Below the pieces are notes generated by a model. It made no database searches. It was not told the origin of the DNA and saw only the letters and a list, made by a program, of their open reading frames with translations. A program made the position numbers and the translations under genes. DNA of 64,000 nt, from positions 7,504,501 through 7,568,500 of the forward strand of contig NZ_CP128362.1 in NCBI RefSeq assembly GCF_034274695.1. The letters run 5' to 3'. This document shows, piece after piece, positions 25,237 through 32,708 of this stretch. The DNA comes from Chitinophaga sp. LS1. Lineage in GTDB: Bacteria > Bacteroidota > Bacteroidia > Chitinophagales > Chitinophagaceae. Position 1 is the stretch's first letter. Every line of letters begins with the position of its first letter.

Positions 25237-25474
25237 ACTTTAAAGGACGTTTCTTTGTATCCGGCACCCTATATTTCTTTTCAGGAGTCAGCGACCACTC
25301 CGCTTCAAACCGCCCCCGCACATTCTCCACCTCACCATCACTCATATCCAACAGTACCGTCTGCGGCAGCAGACTACCATCAATAATATTCACGCCACAA
25401 ATATGTAAAGTCTCCTTTACCTGCTGTGAATCAGGAATACCTTTACCCCTGTATTGTAATATATAGTTTGCCAT
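25235..25474 (-). CDS. Small protein resembling a free-standing subtilisin propeptide/inhibitor (I9-like)
   Basis: A 79-residue protein. It begins MANYILQYRGKGIPDSQQVK and continues with NIIDGSLLPQTVLLDMSDGE, VENVRGRFEAEWSLTPEKKY. The order of a YIL/V strand, a helix, a hydrophobic strand with a VLLDMS segment, then a helix and a last strand ending near a proline, is that of inhibitor I9 domains. It has no signal peptide. It lies 9 bp downstream of the subtilase gene in the same operon, so it may inhibit or chaperone that enzyme. The assignment rests on pattern, not on a profile match. Confidence 0.6.
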   Translation of the reverse strand: MANYILQYRGKGIPDSQQVKETLHICGVNIIDGSLLPQTVLLDMSDGEVENVRGRFEAEWSLTPEKKYRVPDTKKRPLK

Positions 25475-25483
25475 AACAATGAA

Positions 25484-26980
25484 TTATTTTTCTTCTGTCA
25501 ACATACCTTTTCCCTCATAATTCGCACCAAATCCCATAAATTGAATCTTTGTTGAAAGATATTTCATCATCTCATCTGCCCTTGCTGAAGCTCTTGGCAA
25601 AGCCAAAATATCAGGCGCATCCGCCAATACCCGCGCCGCCATACCTACCGCCGCCGGACAAGCCATACTCGTACCATCCATGATCGCATACAAATCATCC
25701 GGAAAGGTAGATATAATTCCCACCCCAGGAGCTGTCAAATCCGTTTCCACACCTATATTGGAAAAGTCTGCTATAAAGTTAGCCTTATCTGTACCATATG
25801 GTGACTTTACAATCCCTGTTTGTACCGTATTTTTTGGAAACGTATTTTTACGCCCCATAGCAGACACGGCTACCGACAGACTGTAATTGGCAGGAAAACT
25901 CACCGGTCCCCTATCATCATTGCCATTGGCACAAAAACACAATATCCCCGCATTATAAGCCTGCTTGATATAACTACTAATCCCTTCATCCGTTCCTGAT
26001 TCACCCAGACTCATGTTGATGATATCACATTCATCCTGTATCGCCTGCGCCAATCCTTTCATGATGTAAAAGTTAGACGCATCGGAATTTTTAGGGAACA
26101 CCCTGTAACTATAAATTTCCACGCCGGCAGCCAGTCCATATACCCCCCCATAGGCACTTACAATACCTGCTACGTGGGTCCCATGCCCTTCGCCATTATC
26201 TTTATAATCACCAGGATCTTCATTCGCCACACAATTCAGACCGCCACTTACCACCAGGTCTTTGTGCGGCCCTACACCCGTATCTATAATACCAATGCGG
26301 AGCTTCTGCGTAATTTTTGGCCACTGTGGTGTGTCGTAAAAATGACGTAAGGAATCGGTGTAACCGGTATCTATTTTCTGCAGTTTGATGGTGAGACTGG
26401 TGGCAGAAAAACCCGTTTTGTAATATCCCCAGTACGTATGTTCCGGATACACATAAATCCGCTCTATATTCTTGCTGGCTAAGGTCAGTGAGAGCCTGCC
26501 CTTTGCATTGGTATTCCCGGAATCTCCCGTTCTGTTCTCAAAATCAGTAAATGCAACAATGAAAATACCAGCTATGGGCGTACCGTCTGTATCCGTTACT
26601 GTCAGATCCAGTTTTTTAGTGGTCTTCGTTTTCTTTGCCTTCTGTTGAATAGATTCCCTGAATACCAGCGCTTTCTTGTAAAATTTCTCTTTAATAATAC
26701 GCAGACCGGGATAGGAGAAACGAAAATCTGCCAGTTCTTCCTGACTAAGTTGTACGAGCTTGGCACCGTTTTCCTGAATAGAGTCGATGACTTTCACAGG
26801 AATTCTCTTTGCAGATTTTTCAGGTCCGCGGGTTTTCAGGCTAACGGCCTCCCTGCTTACTGCGGGTTCTAACACAGCTGTCAGGAAGTTTTCAACTTTA
26901 GGATTCGTGTCGGCAGTGGTTTGAGTGTCTGTGACGGGCAGCAGGATGTAGTTACCGGTCTTTGATTTGCTCTTTGCCAT
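25484..26980 (-). CDS. Subtilisin-like serine protease (S8) without a signal peptide
   Basis: A 498-residue protease. The S8 domain (about 225-495) has D233 in IGIIDTGV, H266 in GEGHGTHVAG, oxyanion Asn354 in CANGND and S438 in DGTSMACPAA. An N-terminal region (10-105, NYILLPV ... EELADFRFSYPGLRII) resembles an I9-type prodomain, and a carboxypeptidase-regulatory-like beta domain (about 123-200, LDLTVTDTDGTPIAGIFIV) separates it from the catalytic part. The N-terminus (MAKSKSKTGN) is basic and not hydrophobic, so Sec export is not evident. The next gene codes for an I9-like small protein. Confidence 0.92.
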   Translation of the reverse strand: MAKSKSKTGNYILLPVTDTQTTADTNPKVENFLTAVLEPAVSREAVSLKTRGPEKSAKRIPVKVIDSIQENGAKLVQLSQEELADFRFSYPGLRIIKEKFYKKALVFRESIQQKAKKTKTTKKLDLTVTDTDGTPIAGIFIVAFTDFENRTGDSGNTNAKGRLSLTLASKNIERIYVYPEHTYWGYYKTGFSATSLTIKLQKIDTGYTDSLRHFYDTPQWPKITQKLRIGIIDTGVGPHKDLVVSGGLNCVANEDPGDYKDNGEGHGTHVAGIVSAYGGVYGLAAGVEIYSYRVFPKNSDASNFYIMKGLAQAIQDECDIINMSLGESGTDEGISSYIKQAYNAGILCFCANGNDDRGPVSFPANYSLSVAVSAMGRKNTFPKNTVQTGIVKSPYGTDKANFIADFSNIGVETDLTAPGVGIISTFPDDLYAIMDGTSMACPAAVGMAARVLADAPDILALPRASARADEMMKYLSTKIQFMGFGANYEGKGMLTEEK

Positions 26981-27059
26981 AACAGGTAGTTTTTTGAGTA
27001 AATGGAATTCTTCTAATGGTATAAAAGTTAACTATATGAATGTACTAAAGAAATAGCTA

Positions 27060-27240
27060 ATCGTATCTGAACTTACTAAAATGAGCCAAATCATCAAAAC
27101 CAAGCTGACGCGCAATCTCCTTCATACTCGCCCCTGAATAGGGAGCCTGTCGCCTGACCTCGGGCACGACCCGTTGCCTGATATGATGACTCGCAGGAAA
27201 ACCGGAGACCTTCTTCACCATTTCATTCAGATATCCCTCC
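27060..27240 (-). pseudogene. Truncated AraC-family HTH fragment, inverted relative to the intact paralog
   Basis: Minus-strand translation gives GYLNEMVKKVSGFPASHHIR, QRVVPEVRRQAPYSGASMKE and IARQLGFDDLAHFSKF, then a stop. This aligns residue for residue with the C-terminal DNA-binding half of the intact AraC protein at 27445-28344 (YLNEIVKKITGYPASHHIRQ). The N-terminal sensing domain and the last helix are missing. It is a dead paralog left by an inverted duplication followed by deletion. Confidence 0.82.
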
Positions 27241-27306
27241 TACTACACTGGAGTCAAAAATGAGAAAACCGGGGATCCGGAAACAACATTTCCCGATCGA
27301 CTAAAT

Positions 27307-27350
27307 AACGATATTTCGCACCAATTTTAATAATATAACGATATATCGTT
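27307..27350. promoter_or_regulatory. Palindromic operator-like site
   Basis: The perfect 14-bp palindrome AACGATATATCGTT (27337-27350) and an imperfect copy AACGATATTTCG (27307-27318) are 18 bp apart, about 95 bp upstream of the intact araC-type gene. Two spaced copies suggest a dimeric regulator; the palindromic form is not the usual direct-repeat site of AraC proteins. Confidence 0.5.
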
Positions 27351-27444
27351 AATTTCAAAATCGGCACCTATTCATAAACAATTGATTTACAATTATATTT
27401 AGTTAGGCACAGGATATGACACTTTCAGGCAAAACACAGCTATC

Positions 27445-28344
27445 ATGAAATATCCTGAATATTTTCCTTTGGTGGAATTTAAACAGAAGGAAGCTGATCT
27501 TCCTTTTGAAATCCATCCCTTCCGGTGGGATGATGAATCTGTCAGAGCGCATAACGCCCTTCCTCACCGTCAGAACTTTATTGAGATCATCTGGGTAACA
27601 AAAGGTCACAGCACGCTGATAGTAGATTTGCAAAAGTATGAGATGCCCGCCAATAGTGTATACTGTGTTACTTCCGGACAAATCCATCAGCTGGTTGGGA
27701 ATGAACATACTGAGGGGTACATTTATCAGTTCACGGAAGACTTCCTGTATATGGGAGAGCATGAGTTTGATCTGATGTATCATTCGGGTTTGTTTCAGGC
27801 GTTTTCGCGATCGGCAGGCATAACCGTTGATAGCGAGATAGCGGTGGAAATGAAAGAGATTACATTGAAGATGATGCGGGAGGCGGATAATTTGTATTTA
27901 TTGCGGACGGAGTTGATGCGGAGGTATCTGAAGATCTTTTTGATTTATTTGACAAGACAGCTGAGAGGGACTTTGCAGACGACGATTCAGACGAGGAATA
28001 TTGAATTGGTGGAGAAGTTCAAGAATATGGTGGAGGCGATGTTTAAGAGTAAGAAAAAGGTGGCGGATTTTGCGAGGGGGTTGTCAGTCACGCCAAATTA
28101 TCTGAATGAGATTGTGAAGAAGATTACGGGATATCCGGCGAGTCATCATATCAGGCAAAGGATTGTATTGGAGGCCAAGCGGCAGGCAGCGTATTCAGAT
28201 GTGTGTATGAAGGAGGTGGCGTGGAATCTGGGGTTTTCTGATATTGCGCATTTTAGTAAGTTTTTTAAGAATTCGACTGGGACAAATTTTTCTGATTTTA
28301 AGAAGGAGTGCCTGGTATTTGCTTCTACACCCCCTGAAAATTAG
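27445..28344 (+). CDS. AraC-family transcriptional regulator
   Basis: A 299-residue regulator. The N-terminal cupin-like sensing domain (about 15-160) contains NFIEIIWVTKGHSTLIVDLQ and SVYCVTSGQIHQLV. The C-terminal double helix-turn-helix (about 195-290) contains VADFARGLSVTPNYLNEIVK and MKEVAWNLGFSDIAHFSKFF. It is followed by a strong terminator and is convergent with the esterase gene. Its target is unknown. A partial inverted paralog lies about 200 bp upstream. Confidence 0.92.
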   Translation: MKYPEYFPLVEFKQKEADLPFEIHPFRWDDESVRAHNALPHRQNFIEIIWVTKGHSTLIVDLQKYEMPANSVYCVTSGQIHQLVGNEHTEGYIYQFTEDFLYMGEHEFDLMYHSGLFQAFSRSAGITVDSEIAVEMKEITLKMMREADNLYLLRTELMRRYLKIFLIYLTRQLRGTLQTTIQTRNIELVEKFKNMVEAMFKSKKKVADFARGLSVTPNYLNEIVKKITGYPASHHIRQRIVLEAKRQAAYSDVCMKEVAWNLGFSDIAHFSKFFKNSTGTNFSDFKKECLVFASTPPEN

Positions 28345-28345
28345 T

Positions 28346-28390
28346 CCCCAAAAAATCGCTTTTACCTTCGGCAAAAGCGATTTTTTGGGG
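28346..28390. terminator. Bidirectional terminator
   Basis: The 18-bp perfect stem CCCCAAAAAATCGCTTTT / AAAAGCGATTTTTTGGGG lies between the convergent araC-type and esterase genes. Internal A- and T-tracts give U-runs on both strands. Confidence 0.88.
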
Positions 28391-28439
28391 CGTAGTGGCC
28401 TGCAGCCGGCTTTTAATGTTTATAATTTTATGAAAGCCC

Positions 28440-29501
28440 TTATTTTATGAATGCTTTGATGAATGCACCAGCATGTAACATCGCATCTTGTGTACTAGGT
28501 ACTGTCGCCAGTGGATTCAACAGCCCCCAATCGTGGATGGTAGTGCTATAATCTACAAGTGTAGTGGTTACCCCTGCAGCATCCAGTTTGTGTGCATAAG
28601 CAGTGCCTTCATCATGCAGTACATCATTACCTGCTACCATTACCAATGCTGGTGGTAAACCTTTCAGTTGTTCGGTGGTAGCCTGTAATGGAGATGCGTA
28701 GATATCTTTACGCTTTGCAGCATCAGGCAGGTAGTTATCCCAGAACCATACCATCATGCTCTTTGTGAGGAAACGGCCGGTGGCATATTTATTATAAGAT
28801 TCAGTTTCGAAGTTAGCATCTGTCACTGGCCAGAACATCAGCTGGAACCTGATTTCAGGACCTTTCTTATCTTTGGCCATGAGCGCTACTACAGCGGTCA
28901 TGTTACCACCTACGCTATTACCTGCTATACCCAGTTTTTTGCTGTCTACATTGATTTCTTTACCATGTGCAGCTACCCATTTTGTTGCAGCATATGCCTG
29001 GTTAATTGCTACAGGATATTTTGCTTCAGGAGAAGGTGTATAATTTACGAAAACCGCTACAGCGCCGGAACCTACTACCAGGTCACGTACCAGACGCTGG
29101 TGTGTTGGAAAATCGCCCAGTACCCATCCACCACCATGGAAAAACATAAATACAGGCAACTGCCCTTTTACACCTGCAGGACGAACGATGTTTAATTTAA
29201 TAGACTCACCATCTTCAGTGATTGTCTTTTCAGACACTTCGATGCCAGACAGATCAACTTTTACAGATTCCTGTGCACCTGTCAGTACTGCGCGTGCATC
29301 TTTTGGAGAGAGGGTCTCGATTGGAGCACCACCACTTGTATTGAGGGCATGTAGAAAACCTTTTACACGGGTTTCAATGGCGGGGTCTTTGTCCGGATCT
29401 AACGGTGTAATGGTTTGTGCGCTCATGTTCATTGCATTGAATGTGAAAGCTGTCATTAACAGGAATGCAGTGGCTTTGTTCACTCGTTTGATTTGTTTCA
29501 C
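28440..29501 (-). CDS. Exported alpha/beta hydrolase, HSL-type esterase
   Basis: A 353-residue esterase or lipase of the hormone-sensitive-lipase group. A signal peptide ends near NMSAQ29. The oxyanion motif HGGG is at 122-125, the nucleophile elbow GNSVGGN gives Ser196, and the acid and base regions are AGNDVLHDEG and TTIHDWGLLN near the C-terminus. Probably periplasmic. It has a good consensus promoter upstream and its own terminator region, so it is monocistronic. Natural substrate unknown. Confidence 0.9.
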   Translation of the reverse strand: MKQIKRVNKATAFLLMTAFTFNAMNMSAQTITPLDPDKDPAIETRVKGFLHALNTSGGAPIETLSPKDARAVLTGAQESVKVDLSGIEVSEKTITEDGESIKLNIVRPAGVKGQLPVFMFFHGGGWVLGDFPTHQRLVRDLVVGSGAVAVFVNYTPSPEAKYPVAINQAYAATKWVAAHGKEINVDSKKLGIAGNSVGGNMTAVVALMAKDKKGPEIRFQLMFWPVTDANFETESYNKYATGRFLTKSMMVWFWDNYLPDAAKRKDIYASPLQATTEQLKGLPPALVMVAGNDVLHDEGTAYAHKLDAAGVTTTLVDYSTTIHDWGLLNPLATVPSTQDAMLHAGAFIKAFIK

Positions 29502-29531
29502 TTGTAGTTATTTATATTGTGAAAATTCCTG

Positions 29532-29562
29532 CAAATCTATGCCTGTATTGGGCGGGAGTCAA
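29532..29562 (-). promoter_or_regulatory. Consensus promoter of the esterase gene
   Basis: On the minus strand TTG (29562-29560) is separated by 20 bp from TAGATTTG (29539-29532). This fits the Bacteroidota TTG-N19-21-TAnnTTTG promoter. The start codon is 31 bp downstream of the -7 box. Confidence 0.65.
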
Positions 29563-29788
29563 TTGATAAATACTGTTTACCCTTGTACATTTCACTGTGT
29601 TGAAAATAACTATTATACGTACAGCGCTTTCGATAATTTGTACAACAGTTGCGATAATCCGGCAATTGGTTATGGAGTTGGTTGCACCTAGCTTTGACCC
29701 CATATTGTCTCCATAAAAATCAGGTATCCACGTCACTGTTTAACCGCTTCAGCATTTAGTTAAAGCATTATTTTAAAAAATATTAAGA

Positions 29789-30250
29789 ATGAATACTTCA
29801 TATAGATTAGCGCGGCTGATGGATGCTGAAGAACTCACCATAATGTCGATGGAACTATACACCGAAATTAGCAGTCGCAAAGACTTTACGGAGAATAAGA
29901 TTGTGGCTACGCTACGGTTCTATGAGCAGCATAGTAATATGGGGGAAGTATTGATGATTGAATGTAATGGTGGACTGGCAGGGTACTCGGTGATATTTCG
30001 GTTTTGGAGTCAGGAATATGGAGGGCTGATGGTGGGGGTAGATGAATTATATATCAAAAAGAAATACCGCAGATTAGGGACGGCGAAGCAATTCATCGAT
30101 CTGTTAATAGATAGTGAACGTATGCATCCCCAATTTGCGGGTATTGAGCTGGAAGCGCATTATAGTAATACACTTGCACTTAAACTATTCTCCTCTCTTG
30201 GTATTCCTAAGAATAATAACGCTTTTTATATAAAGCTGCTCAAGGAGTAA
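29789..30250 (+). CDS. GNAT-family N-acetyltransferase
   Basis: A 153-residue acetyltransferase. The core strand GLMVGVDELYIKKKYRRLGT and the following AKQFIDLL form the acetyl-CoA-binding motif (Arg/Gly-rich KYRRLG). The C-terminal part FAGIELEAHYSNTLALKLFS shows the usual Asn-x-x-Ala-x-x-Leu/Tyr pattern. Single gene; substrate unknown. The 190 bp to the next gene hold no supported feature. Confidence 0.88.
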   Translation: MNTSYRLARLMDAEELTIMSMELYTEISSRKDFTENKIVATLRFYEQHSNMGEVLMIECNGGLAGYSVIFRFWSQEYGGLMVGVDELYIKKKYRRLGTAKQFIDLLIDSERMHPQFAGIELEAHYSNTLALKLFSSLGIPKNNNAFYIKLLKE

Positions 30251-30440
30251 ATACCCATAATACGTACAAGTTATTCCGCTTAAATGCCATTGCAGGTGTG
30301 TGATGGGATGAGCATCTTTGTGTTACAATTTACCAGGTTGGCATTGGTTATGATCCGGCTGTTTCTATAGAGGAACAGCCTATTTTTTGAGAGGATGTTG
30401 AATGACAGTGTCAAACAATCTATTCAGAATTTACCTTCCT

Positions 30441-30899
30441 CTACATGGTCGGATGCTGTTCAACCAAGGTCCATGATTGTGAACGAACATCTTTTTTCTT
30501 TGCAGCTAATACAATGTTCTCCTCCGCCTGTGTAATGTATAACTCCGTTCCCTTCACCCGAATCAGGTAACTATTCTTTTCAGCAGGCAGAAATTCATAC
30601 TGCTGGTCCGCAATAGGTTGCTCTTCCAGAGATGCTCCTTTTGGTTGTAATGTTTTACCAGAAAAAAGATTCTTTAGCTGGTAGGTCTGGCCTTCTACAA
30701 TTTTGAAATCCCAGGTCACACATTTCCAGTTGACTGGAGAGTATGGAACAATGGGGGTACCATTGGCTGTATTCGCATCTTTGATACGGAGTACCATGCC
30801 GGAGGCTACGTTCTTAATGGCATATGTGCCATGGATGGTCTGAGCATACGTGGTGACAGTGGCTATGATGAGCGCCAATGTAGAAAATAAGCTTTTCAT
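30441..30899 (-). CDS. Secreted ricin-type beta-trefoil lectin domain protein
   Basis: A 152-residue exported protein that is just a signal peptide (LFSTLALIIATVTTYAQ) plus one RICIN-like beta-trefoil. The repeats GTYAIKNVASGMVLRIKDAN, YQLKNLFSGKTLQPKG and SYLIRVKGTELYITQAEEN follow the trefoil pattern, with Trp in TWDFKIVEG and SWTLVEQ. It probably binds carbohydrate in the periplasm or outside the cell. It stands alone with its own promoter. Confidence 0.85.
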   Translation of the reverse strand: MKSLFSTLALIIATVTTYAQTIHGTYAIKNVASGMVLRIKDANTANGTPIVPYSPVNWKCVTWDFKIVEGQTYQLKNLFSGKTLQPKGASLEEQPIADQQYEFLPAEKNSYLIRVKGTELYITQAEENIVLAAKKKDVRSQSWTLVEQHPTM

Positions 30900-30920
30900 G
30901 TTGGATGGATTTTTCTATAT

Positions 30921-30928
30921 CAAATATA
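30921..30928 (-). promoter_or_regulatory. Candidate -7 box of the lectin gene
   Basis: On the minus strand TATATTTG, 21 bp upstream of the start codon. No clear -33 TTG. Confidence 0.4.
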
Positions 30929-31083
30929 TAAAAAAGGCAGCGCCATACGGGGAATATGGCGCTGCGGGTTAACAACAACTTATCTACCTATTACAACTGT
31001 TATTTTTTTTGATTTTATATAAATCTGATTCGATCTGGTTCTGATCCCTTCTACTTTTGATCAAATCTAATTCCGACCCTTTT

Positions 31084-31179
31084 TAATTCTGATCCTATCC
31101 AATTCGAATCATTTCTACTGCCGATCCCATCTAATTCTGATCCTATCCCAACCCGATCATTTCTACTCCCAATCCATCC
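31084..31179. repeat. Direct tandem repeat, 48-bp unit
   Basis: Two units start TAATTCTGATCCTATCC at 31084 and 31132. Both contain ATTTCTACT and end near ATCCCATC / ATCCATCC. More degenerate pieces (CTGATTCGATCTGG, TCTAATTCCGACCC) extend left to about 31022. It lies directly after the outer-membrane factor gene. No coding frame runs through it. Confidence 0.7.
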
Positions 31180-31206
31180 AATCAGATCTAAATCTTTCTT
31201 CGCTTC

Positions 31207-32691
31207 TTAATTCCATCCTCCCCCCAGGCTTCTGTACAATTCCACACCAGCACTCAGTTGCTGACGGGTAATATCTGCCTGTGTCAGCTCAGCCTGCAAA
31301 TATTTTCCCTGTGCAGTGATCACTTCCAGGTAGTTAGCCATACCGCTGCGGAATAGTAATTGTGCTTGACGGGTAGCCAATTGCGTAGTTTCTACCTGTT
31401 GGGAAGCGATGGTTTGCTGCGATTTCAACTTATCCAGTTTCACGAGTGAATTGCTCACCTCTCCTACTGCATCCAATGCCAGTTGGCGAAAACGGATCAC
31501 AGCTTCTTCACGCTGAATCTTTGCTACTTCCAATTGTGTTTTCAATTGTCTGTGCTGAAACAATGGCTGAGTGATACCTGCAGCAGCTACTCCAAACAGG
31601 GAAGCCGGCACGGTGAACCAGTCACTCGCTTTGAAAGCATTCAATCCGCCGGTGGCAGTGAGGGTCAGAGTGGGATACATACTCCCCTGCGCCACACCTA
31701 CTTTTGCATTGGCAGCTACCAGCGCCATCTCTCCTGCTCTCACATCCGGACGCTTGCTGATCAGATTGGCAGGAATACCTACCGGCAATGATTCGCGCAT
31801 CAGGTTAGTACTCAGTTGCTGACTACGTACGATGGTACCTGGTAATTCACCTGTGAGGATACGCAGGGAATTTTCCTGGATAGCCAGTGCCTGTTCAAGC
31901 TGAGGTATGAGCAGGGCGGCTGTTTGCTGTTGGGAAATGGCCTGCTGTACACCTAGTTCTGTTACTTCGCCCGCTGTTTTTTGCAGGCGGATCATCTGCA
32001 CAATGGTATCGCTAAGCGACAGGCTGTTTTTAGCTACCTTTAACTGTGCATCCAGCATAAGCATGTTATAATATGCATTGGCGATATCTGATACGAGGGT
32101 GGTTTGCACAGCATGTGCTCCTTCGTAGGTTTCCAGATAACTGGCCAGTGCTGCTTCTTTTTGTCTTCTGATCTTGCCCCACACATCTATCTCCCAGGAT
32201 ACTGCTGCATTCAATGAATAGTCTTCGATATGATCGGTACCCAGGAATGAACTAAGGCTAAGTCCATTCAAACTGTTATCAGACGGATTGGTGGTATTCG
32301 CGGATACATTCAGCGTGGCAGTTGGCAACCAGGCTGACTTTGCCTCCTTTAAGTAGGCAGATGATTCTTCGATTCGTTTTACAGCCAGCTGCAGGTCGTA
32401 GTTGCCACTCAGGCCTGCGGCGATCAGCCTTTGTAGTGTCGTATCGGCAAAGAAGTTCTTCCATGGTATCTCCGCTATACTGGTATCTGAAGGAGCTTTA
32501 CCACCGCCAGCAGTGCTGGTACCTGAAGCAGCCTTATCGCCAGCAGCACTCGTACCTGAAGAAGCATTGTCGCCAAACCGCTCCGGCAGTACCAGGGCAG
32601 GCTGTTTGTAGTCACGGCCCACCCGGCAAGCTGCCAGTATAATTATAGCAATGAAGACGGTTAGGACACTGATATATTTTTTAGTCATCAC
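31207..32691 (-). CDS. RND efflux outer-membrane factor (OprM/NodT family)
   Basis: A 494-residue lipoprotein channel of the tripartite efflux system; lipobox IILAAC near residue 22. Family motifs are LAVKRIEESSAYLKEAKSAW, WEIDVWGKIRRQKEA, the PVGIPANLISKRPDVRAGEM segment and the mirrored second repeat with RQAQLLFRSGMANYLEVITA. Between lipobox and the channel there is a low-complexity insert of tandem units (SSGTSAAGDKA, ASGTSTAGGGKA, PSDTS). It is the last gene of the leftward adaptor-pump-channel operon, 17 bp after the pump gene. Confidence 0.94.
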   Translation of the reverse strand: MMTKKYISVLTVFIAIIILAACRVGRDYKQPALVLPERFGDNASSGTSAAGDKAASGTSTAGGGKAPSDTSIAEIPWKNFFADTTLQRLIAAGLSGNYDLQLAVKRIEESSAYLKEAKSAWLPTATLNVSANTTNPSDNSLNGLSLSSFLGTDHIEDYSLNAAVSWEIDVWGKIRRQKEAALASYLETYEGAHAVQTTLVSDIANAYYNMLMLDAQLKVAKNSLSLSDTIVQMIRLQKTAGEVTELGVQQAISQQQTAALLIPQLEQALAIQENSLRILTGELPGTIVRSQQLSTNLMRESLPVGIPANLISKRPDVRAGEMALVAANAKVGVAQGSMYPTLTLTATGGLNAFKASDWFTVPASLFGVAAAGITQPLFQHRQLKTQLEVAKIQREEAVIRFRQLALDAVGEVSNSLVKLDKLKSQQTIASQQVETTQLATRQAQLLFRSGMANYLEVITAQGKYLQAELTQADITRQQLSAGVELYRSLGGGWN

Positions 32692-32708
32692 TTTTTTCTT
32701 TAATTTTT

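Noticed and set aside
29512..29736. 74-residue minus-strand frame before the esterase
   Set aside because: Overlaps a good consensus promoter for the esterase and has no family resemblance.
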